A DNA stretch of 22,446 bases, taken from contig JAEZHR010000045.1 in the NCBI GenBank assembly GCA_023416415.1, positions 1-22,446 on the forward strand, given 5' to 3'. Within the stretch, counting starts at the first letter, position 1, and every line of letters begins with the position of its first letter. The notes under the pieces are model-generated. The model saw only the letters and a program-made list of their open reading frames with translations. It was not told the DNA's origin and made no database searches. This DNA is from Pseudomonadota bacterium (lineage in GTDB: Bacteria > Pseudomonadota > Gammaproteobacteria > Burkholderiales > Burkholderiaceae_D). Positions 14,828-20,236 of the stretch are shown one piece after another. The translations under genes were made by a program, and so were the position numbers.

Positions 14828-17527
14828 TCATGCGGCCACCAGCTTCAAGCGTCCGCCGGAAAGCAGGCGTCCCGCTTCATCGGCCCCGATCGCCGGCCCC
14901 AGCAGGCGTCCCTGCCCCAGCACGCCCTTGTACTTCTTCAGCAGCGCCAGCTGCGCCGGGTGGGAAACGCCATCGGCAATCACACGCATGCCCAGGCGCG
15001 TCGACATGACGAGGATCGCGTTGATGATCTCGGTTTCGCCGCCATCCCGGTCGAGTTCCTGAATCAGTGTCGGGTCCATTTTCAGGGCGTGCACCGGCAG
15101 TGTCTTGAGCAGGGGAAGGGCCGCATTGCCGGCACCGAAGCCATCGATGGCGAACTGCACGCCGGTCGCGGTCAGCTGTTTCATGATCGCGGTCGACGCC
15201 GTGAGATCGCGGCTGATCGTCGCCTCGTCGACTTCCAGTTCCAGACAGAAGGCCGGCAGGCCGCTGCGCTGCAAGGCATGGCGCACCTGATCAATCAGAT
15301 CGGGAGAATGGAACTGGCGCGTCGACAGGTGAACCGTGATCACACGGTGGCCGGGATGCTCGCGCCGCCACGACTGGGCTTGTTGACAGGCGGTATCGAG
15401 CATCCACTCTGCCAGACGCACGGTAAGAGCCGACTCCTCGGCCAGCGGCAGGAAGGTTTCCGGCAGCAGCTCGCCGCGTTCCGGGTGGTGCCAGCGCGGA
15501 CTGGCCTCGAATCCATGCAAACGTCCGCTGTCACACTCGAAGCGCGGCTGATAGTGCAGCGCTATCTGACCCTGTTCGAGCGCCCGATGCAGCGCGCTCT
15601 CAAGCGCCAGTCGCTCGCTTGCCACTGCGGCCAGGCCTGGATCGTGCAGTTCGTAGGCCGCGCCGCCGGCACCCTTGGCTCGATACATCGCCATGTCCGC
15701 GTTCTTCAGCAGTGCTTCGGCGCTGCGGCCGTCCTGCGGATAGACGCTGATGCCGATGCTTGGCGAGATGTAGATATCTTCGCCGCCGACCGGGAAGGGG
15801 CGGCGGAAGGCGTCGAGGATCTTGCGCGCCACGCTGGCGGCATGCTGCGGATCGGAGATCTCCGAAAGCAGAACCGTGAATTCGTCGCCGCTCATGCGCG
15901 CAACAGTGTCCGATTCGCGCACGCTGCCGCGCAGGCGGTGCGCGGCTTGCTGCAGCAGGCTGTCGCCGGCCTGATGACCGAGCGTGTCGTTGACCAGCTT
16001 GAAACGGTCCAGGTCGAGGAACATCACGGCAAACGGCCGGTCGTTGTGGCGGCGCGCCATGCCGAGCACCTGCTTGAGCCGGTCGTTGAATAGCATGCGG
16101 TTGGGAAGGTCGGTCAGCGAATCGTAATAGACCTGACGCAGCATGCGTTCTTCGGCCGATTTGCGCTCGGTGATATCGGAGAACACGCCGACAAAGTTGG
16201 TGACCCGGCCGCGCTCGTTGGTGACCCGGCTGATGGTCAGCCATTGCGGATAGATTTCGCCGTTCTTGCGCTTGTTCCAGACCTCGCCACCCCACTTGCC
16301 CTGTTCTTGCAGCGTGCGCCACATGTCGTCGTAGAACTCGCGCGTCTGGCGGCCCGAGCTGAGGATATTGGGGTTGCGGCCGATGACTTCTTCCGGACCG
16401 TAGCCGGTGATGGTGCAGAACATGGCGTTGACGGTCAGGATGTTGCCCCTGGCGTCGGTGATGGCGATGCCTTCGAGGGAGTTCTCGAAGGCCTGGTTGG
16501 CCAGGCGCATTGCGTTCTCGGCCTGATGCCGGCGCGTGATGTCGCGCACGGTGAGCTGGACCACATCGCCATCGTCCAGGCGCGCCAGATCGAGCGCCAC
16601 CTCGGCCGGAAATTCACGGCCATCGAGCGCGCGGAAGCGATGTTCGAAACGCAGGCCGGTTTCGCCGCCGGCAAGTGCACGCTGCAGGGCGTCGCCGTCG
16701 ACCTCGTCCGCCGCAACGGGTTGCAAGCGGGCGAGATCGAGTTCGGCCGGAGCCATCCCGGACGGCACCGCGAACAGGCGCAGGGCGGCCTGATTGAGGT
16801 CGCTGATGTGGCCATCCTTCAGCAGGAAAACGCCGTCGTTGCTGGACTGGAAGAGCGTACGGAACATCGTATGCTCACGCTCGTGCTGGGCGGTCTGGCG
16901 ACGCCGTTCACGCATTTCGAGCCAGCTCAGGATGGCAATCAGGCAATACGAGACAGTGGCCAGCAGCGACAGCGCCACCAGTACGGTCGTTGCCTGACGG
17001 TTGGATCGCATGGCATCGCCTCGCAAGGCTTCGCCTGTGGTCAGCAGTTGCGGCATGTGCGCATTGAGCGCTGACATCAGGGCGATGGACAAGGGTTCGG
17101 CGTCGGTCAGGTAGAGCGCGGTCGCCTGCGCCGGCTCCTGGTGCAGGCGCGTGATCACCTCGGCGCGCGCGGCGGCGATTTGCCGGTGCAGGGCAGCGGC
17201 TTCCTGCCAGCGCCCGCTGTTCTCACCCGTAGCCAGTTCGGCCAGCAGGTCCCCGAGCACAAGGTCGGCCGTGCGCATGAGATCCTCGTCGGCCTGCGAC
17301 AAGCGCTGCCGGCGCAGGGCGTCGAGAAACAGGCTTTCGGCCCGCAAATTGAGCTTTTGTGCATCTGCGAGGGCAGCCAGCGGGGTTCCAGCCATGTCGT
17401 GCAGGTTCTCCAGACTGGCGGCATCGCGCTGCAGCCCCCACCATCCGGCACCGCTGACGAGCACGCCGGAAGCTGCGCCGACGAGGAACATGAAAAGCAA
17501 CAGATTGGAGCGCAGCAGGGCTCGCAT
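14828..17527 (-). CDS. Membrane PAS-PAS-GGDEF-EAL protein with degenerate EAL domain
   Basis: The 899-aa protein has membrane helices at about 9-30 and 180-201 bracketing a roughly 150-residue helical extracytoplasmic sensor, then two PAS domains (about 221-333 and 343-455), GGDEF (about 466-622) and EAL (about 640-885). The cyclase motif is SGDEF (546-550) with an intact I-site R537-E-S-D540, so cyclase activity is possible. The EAL domain lacks several catalytic residues: EAL is EAS (674-676), the metal-binding Asn is H733, DD is D795-G796, and the Glu of IAEG is D852; K816 remains. It is probably not a phosphodiesterase. The start at 17527 has TAAGGA eight bases upstream and lies about 56 nt downstream of a predicted sigma-54 start; longer frames reach 17776 but would span that promoter. 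It is first gene of the operon with the 1095-aa protein. Confidence 0.93.
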   Translation of the reverse strand: MRALLRSNLLLFMFLVGAASGVLVSGAGWWGLQRDAASLENLHDMAGTPLAALADAQKLNLRAESLFLDALRRQRLSQADEDLMRTADLVLGDLLAELATGENSGRWQEAAALHRQIAAARAEVITRLHQEPAQATALYLTDAEPLSIALMSALNAHMPQLLTTGEALRGDAMRSNRQATTVLVALSLLATVSYCLIAILSWLEMRERRRQTAQHEREHTMFRTLFQSSNDGVFLLKDGHISDLNQAALRLFAVPSGMAPAELDLARLQPVAADEVDGDALQRALAGGETGLRFEHRFRALDGREFPAEVALDLARLDDGDVVQLTVRDITRRHQAENAMRLANQAFENSLEGIAITDARGNILTVNAMFCTITGYGPEEVIGRNPNILSSGRQTREFYDDMWRTLQEQGKWGGEVWNKRKNGEIYPQWLTISRVTNERGRVTNFVGVFSDITERKSAEERMLRQVYYDSLTDLPNRMLFNDRLKQVLGMARRHNDRPFAVMFLDLDRFKLVNDTLGHQAGDSLLQQAAHRLRGSVRESDTVARMSGDEFTVLLSEISDPQHAASVARKILDAFRRPFPVGGEDIYISPSIGISVYPQDGRSAEALLKNADMAMYRAKGAGGAAYELHDPGLAAVASERLALESALHRALEQGQIALHYQPRFECDSGRLHGFEASPRWHHPERGELLPETFLPLAEESALTVRLAEWMLDTACQQAQSWRREHPGHRVITVHLSTRQFHSPDLIDQVRHALQRSGLPAFCLELEVDEATISRDLTASTAIMKQLTATGVQFAIDGFGAGNAALPLLKTLPVHALKMDPTLIQELDRDGGETEIINAILVMSTRLGMRVIADGVSHPAQLALLKKYKGVLGQGRLLGPAIGADEAGRLLSGGRLKLVAA

Positions 17528-17570
17528 GGGGCGTTTCCTTAGGGGGTATGCGGATGAATGCCGCAAAAAC

Positions 17571-17584
17571 TTGATTTTTATCAA
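17571..17584. promoter_or_regulatory. Perfect FNR/ANR/DNR-type box, TTGAT-TTTT-ATCAA
   Basis: All ten defined bases of TTGAT-N4-ATCAA are present. With the sigma-54 promoter beside it, the box spans about -1 to +13 of the predicted transcript, so a bound regulator would be expected to block the GGDEF-EAL operon. The Crp/Fnr protein encoded at 10720-11427 has the matching recognition residues. Activation of the divergent kinase gene is a less supported alternative, as no -10 box stands at class II distance. Confidence 0.72.
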
Positions 17585-17593
17585 GATCAATCC

Positions 17594-17609
17594 AGCAAGA
17601 AACATGCCA
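17594..17609 (-). promoter_or_regulatory. Sigma-54 (RpoN) -24/-12 promoter of the GGDEF-EAL operon
   Basis: On the minus strand the sequence is TGGCATG-TTTC-TTGCT, against the consensus TGGCACG-N4-TTGCW: the invariant GG (17608-17607) and GC (17596-17595) are present at exact spacing and only one defined base differs. The start site would be near 17583, leaving a leader of about 56 nt with a good Shine-Dalgarno before 17527. Such promoters need an enhancer-binding protein; candidate upstream sites are the palindromes at 17648-17665 and 17684-17695. Confidence 0.75.
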
Positions 17610-17647
17610 TTTCGCAACCCGCGCACTTCCGTGAGCCTGTGCCGGAA

Positions 17648-17695
17648 TTTCCCGGAAGCGGGAAAATCTGCGCAAAATATCTCATTCCCGGGAAT
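17648..17695. promoter_or_regulatory. Paired TTCCCG/CGGGAA palindromes (possible operator or enhancer)
   Basis: tttcccg-gaag-cgggaaa (17648-17665; the arms proper are 17648-17654 and 17659-17665) and the perfect palindrome attcccgggaat (17684-17695) share the TTCCCG half-site, about 33 bp apart centre to centre. They lie about 74 and 107 bp upstream of the predicted sigma-54 start, the distance usual for enhancer-binding proteins. A third, unpaired TTCCCG is at 17717-17722. I know of no regulator with this exact consensus, so the binding protein is unknown. Confidence 0.5.
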
Positions 17696-17895
17696 CCGTT
17701 TCCGCGCGGCATTCGATTCCCGACCCGTCTGGCAGCTTGGAATCGAACTTGCTTTATTGACGGCCTGCAATGACATGGCGCGTGCGCGTTACAACAACAG
17801 ACGAGGAACAGGTGCAGCAACAGGTGCAGGAACGGGGACCGGAGCAAGGCAAGATGGCAGCCCCAATATCCCGTGATCGAACGGGCGGAGGTGCC

Positions 17896-19344
17896 ATGCA
17901 CGGGATCTCGATGCGCAACAAGGGGCGCATCATGTTCGGCGTGGTGGTCGTCTATGCCCTGCTGATTGCGCTGTTCGTGTTTCATCAGAAGTCCGTGCTG
18001 CTGCGCGAGTTCGACAACATCGGGCGCGAACTGGAGGTGCATGCGGCGGTGAGTCAGCTTGATATCGCGGCCTACCACGTGCTGACGGCTGTGCGCATCA
18101 ACGAGGACACAGTGGATCGGCGCGCCGCCTTGCGCCGCATCGAAAGTCACTATGCGCAGCTGGAGGCGCGCCATCTGAACCTGATGCGGATGCGGCCCGA
18201 CTTCGCCTTGCGGCTTTCGTTAGCGGATCAGGCCATGGCGCGCGCGCGCGCGGCACCGTCCGCGATCAATCTGAAGCTGCTGGCGGCGGAGCTCGAGCGA
18301 TTCAAGGACGCGTTGACGGCCGAAGTCGAGCGTGCGCGGCGCGCGCACCGGCAGGCAGCGCAGCGCTATCGCACGAAGACCGATGCACTGGCCGTCATGA
18401 CGCTGGTGTTGGGCCTGGCGGGGCTTGCGGTGCTGGGAGCGATTCCCGGCGTGTTCTTCAAGCGCCTGACCGAGGATTTGCATGCACTGCAGGCGCGCGC
18501 GCTGGAAATCATGCGGGGCTACCGCGGCGCACCCCTGCCGATCAGGCGTGGGGATGAACTGGGGCAGCTGATGCAGGCGGTCAACGAAATGGCAAGTACG
18601 CTGGGGCAGCGTGAGAAAGAATTGGTGGTGGAGCGCCAGAAGGTGGTCCATCAGGAAAAGATGGCCGCCATAGGCACGCTCGCAGCCGGCGTCGCGCACG
18701 AGATCGGCAATCCGATCGCCGCCATGTCCGGCGTGCTGCAGGAACTGGCCGAGCGCCCCCACACCTGTGCCGGTGGCGTGCCCTGCGATCGCTGCCGCTT
18801 CGACCTGATCCAGGCCCAGATCGAGCGGCTGGCGGGCATCACGCGCGAGATCTCGGAGTTCGCCGCACCCGGCACCACCGAATCCCAGCTGCTCGACCTT
18901 AATGCCCAAGTACGCAGCACGGTCGCGCTGCTGCGTTACGACCGGCGCATGCAGAATGTCGCACTGGAACTCGATCTCGATGCGCAACTGCCGGCAGTGC
19001 AGGGCATTCCCGACCAGCTGGCCCAGGTCATCATGAACCTTCTGATCAATGCCGCCGACGCCATCGAGAGTGCGGGTGGCGTGCAGCCACGGGTGGTGCT
19101 GCGCACCCGGCTGGAGGATGGGCAGGCTTGCCTGGACGTGATTGACAACGGTCCGGGCATGTCGCCCGAGGTGCGCGCCCAGGCCTTCGAGGCCTTCTTC
19201 ACGACCAAGCCGGCCGGCAAGGGCACCGGGCTGGGCCTGTCGCTGTGTCATTCGATCGTGCAGGCGCACGGCGGTGGCGTCGACATCGATTCCACCGAAG
19301 GCGTCGGCACACGCGTTCGGGTGGCGCTTCCGGTTGCCATGTAG
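17896..19344 (+). CDS. NtrB-like membrane sensor histidine kinase, no adjacent regulator
   Basis: The 482-aa protein has a membrane helix at about 12-29, an extracytoplasmic helical region (about 30-163), a second helix (about 164-187), a HAMP-like linker (about 187-240), HisKA with H268 in GVAHEIGNPIAAM, and a HATPase domain with the N-box NLLINAADAI (381-390), the G1 box DNGPGM and the G2 box GKGTGLGLSL (441-450). The H-box is of the AHE-x-x-NP kind common among kinases that partner sigma-54 activators. Directly after the H-box helix is a C-x5-C-x2-C cluster (C291, C297, C300) not usual for HisKA. ATG 17896 is chosen for GGAGG four bases upstream; ATG 17911 and a longer frame from 17770 are less likely. 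No response regulator gene follows, so it is an orphan here. It is divergent from the GGDEF-EAL operon. Confidence 0.9.
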   Translation: MHGISMRNKGRIMFGVVVVYALLIALFVFHQKSVLLREFDNIGRELEVHAAVSQLDIAAYHVLTAVRINEDTVDRRAALRRIESHYAQLEARHLNLMRMRPDFALRLSLADQAMARARAAPSAINLKLLAAELERFKDALTAEVERARRAHRQAAQRYRTKTDALAVMTLVLGLAGLAVLGAIPGVFFKRLTEDLHALQARALEIMRGYRGAPLPIRRGDELGQLMQAVNEMASTLGQREKELVVERQKVVHQEKMAAIGTLAAGVAHEIGNPIAAMSGVLQELAERPHTCAGGVPCDRCRFDLIQAQIERLAGITREISEFAAPGTTESQLLDLNAQVRSTVALLRYDRRMQNVALELDLDAQLPAVQGIPDQLAQVIMNLLINAADAIESAGGVQPRVVLRTRLEDGQACLDVIDNGPGMSPEVRAQAFEAFFTTKPAGKGTGLGLSLCHSIVQAHGGGVDIDSTEGVGTRVRVALPVAM

Positions 19345-19401
19345 CGCCGGCGACAGAAAGGCAACGGAGGGCAGCGGGATGAATGATCCCGGGCCATCTG
19401 C

Positions 19402-19407
19402 TACAGT
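19402..19407 (+). promoter_or_regulatory. Possible extended -10 box for a leaderless rsuA transcript
   Basis: TACAGT with TGC directly before it (19399-19401) is an extended -10 element. It ends 6 bases before the ATG at 19414, so transcription would start at or next to the start codon. No Shine-Dalgarno is seen before the ATG, in line with a leaderless message. The -35 region is poor. Confidence 0.4.
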
Positions 19408-19413
19408 GCGCGC

Positions 19414-20142
19414 ATGGCAAAACAGAGTCTGGATCGCATCCTGCAGTCGCAGGGCTTCGGTACCCGCAAGTGGTGCCGGCAACTGATCGCCGATGGCGAA
19501 GTGCAAGTCAACGGCGAGGTCGTCGAAGACTGGTGCAGTGTATTCGAGCCGGACGGCTTGCTGCTGACGGTTTTCGACGAACCATGGCCATACCGTGAAC
19601 GGATTTATCTGGCGCTGAACAAGCCGCCCGGCTACGAATGTTCGCGCAAGCCCAGTCATCATCCGGGCGTGTTGAGCCTGTTGCCCGAGCAGTTCAGCTG
19701 GCGCGATGTGCAGCCGGTCGGACGTCTTGACCACGATACGACCGGCCTGTTGCTGCTGTCCGACGACGGTGCCTTCATCCATGGCCAGACCTCGCCGCGG
19801 CGCCATGTCCCCAAACGCTATGTGGCCGACACCGCCGATCCGGTCGACGATGCACTGGTCGAACGCCTGCTTGGCGGCGTGCAGCTGCATGACGAACCCG
19901 CCCCGCTGGCGGTGCAGGCTTGCCGCCGGCTGGGCGAGCGCCAGGTCGAAGTGGTGCTGGAGCAGGGAAAGTATCACCAGGTCAAGCGCATGCTGGCCGC
20001 TGCGGGCAATCACTGCACGGCGTTGCGGCGCACGGCCATCGGCGCCCTGGAACTGGACGCGCTCGGGCTGGAAGAAGGACAGTGGCGCTATCTGGAGGCC
20101 GCCGACCTGGCTCTGCTGCAGCCGGTTCAGGTGCCTGGCTGA
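19414..20142 (+). CDS. rsuA: RsuA-type rRNA pseudouridine synthase (probably 16S U516)
   Basis: The 242-aa product should convert a uridine in small-subunit rRNA to pseudouridine. An S4 RNA-binding domain (about 3-55: LDRILQSQGFGTRKWCRQLIADGEVQVNG) precedes the RsuA/RluB/E/F catalytic domain. The active-site motif VGRLDHDTTGLLLLSDDG carries the nucleophile D106. KPPGYECSRKP and GKYHQVKRMLAAAGNHCTALRRTAIG are typical of RsuA, and the length agrees with E. coli RsuA (231 aa). A gap of 69 bp separates it from the kinase gene. No Shine-Dalgarno is present before the ATG and an extended -10 element lies right before it. Substrate assignment to U516 rests on similarity to RsuA rather than RluB/E/F. 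Confidence 0.88.
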   Translation: MAKQSLDRILQSQGFGTRKWCRQLIADGEVQVNGEVVEDWCSVFEPDGLLLTVFDEPWPYRERIYLALNKPPGYECSRKPSHHPGVLSLLPEQFSWRDVQPVGRLDHDTTGLLLLSDDGAFIHGQTSPRRHVPKRYVADTADPVDDALVERLLGGVQLHDEPAPLAVQACRRLGERQVEVVLEQGKYHQVKRMLAAAGNHCTALRRTAIGALELDALGLEEGQWRYLEAADLALLQPVQVPG

Positions 20143-20236
20143 CTGTTGCGTCTGATCATCAATTAAAAACCGGATGGTGCGCGCGCAGGAATTTGCGCTT
20201 ACCATGGCCTTTCCCGCTTTTCGTTTCAGGGCATAC

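Larger units (their letters stand above)
17528..17895. other. Divergent control region between the GGDEF-EAL operon and the histidine kinase (368 bp)
   Basis: The region holds, from the operon side: a Shine-Dalgarno (TAAGGA) for 17527, a perfect FNR-type box (17571-17584), a sigma-54 promoter on the minus strand (17594-17609), a hairpin-like repeat tttcccg-N4-cgggaaa (17648-17665), a perfect 12-bp palindrome attcccgggaat (17684-17695), a third single TTCCCG (17717-17722) and the Shine-Dalgarno GGAGG (17887-17891) of the kinase. No clear sigma-70 promoter for the kinase was found. Confidence 0.7.

Noticed and set aside
17528..17776. Upstream extension of the 899-aa GGDEF-EAL gene to 17776
   Set aside because: It would translate across the sigma-54 promoter and palindromes; ATG 17527 has a good Shine-Dalgarno and starts a proper membrane anchor.
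20151..20161. TGATCATCA as a third FNR-type site upstream of the DUF1631 gene
   Set aside because: The spacing between half-sites is one base instead of four and the first T is missing, so it does not fit the box.
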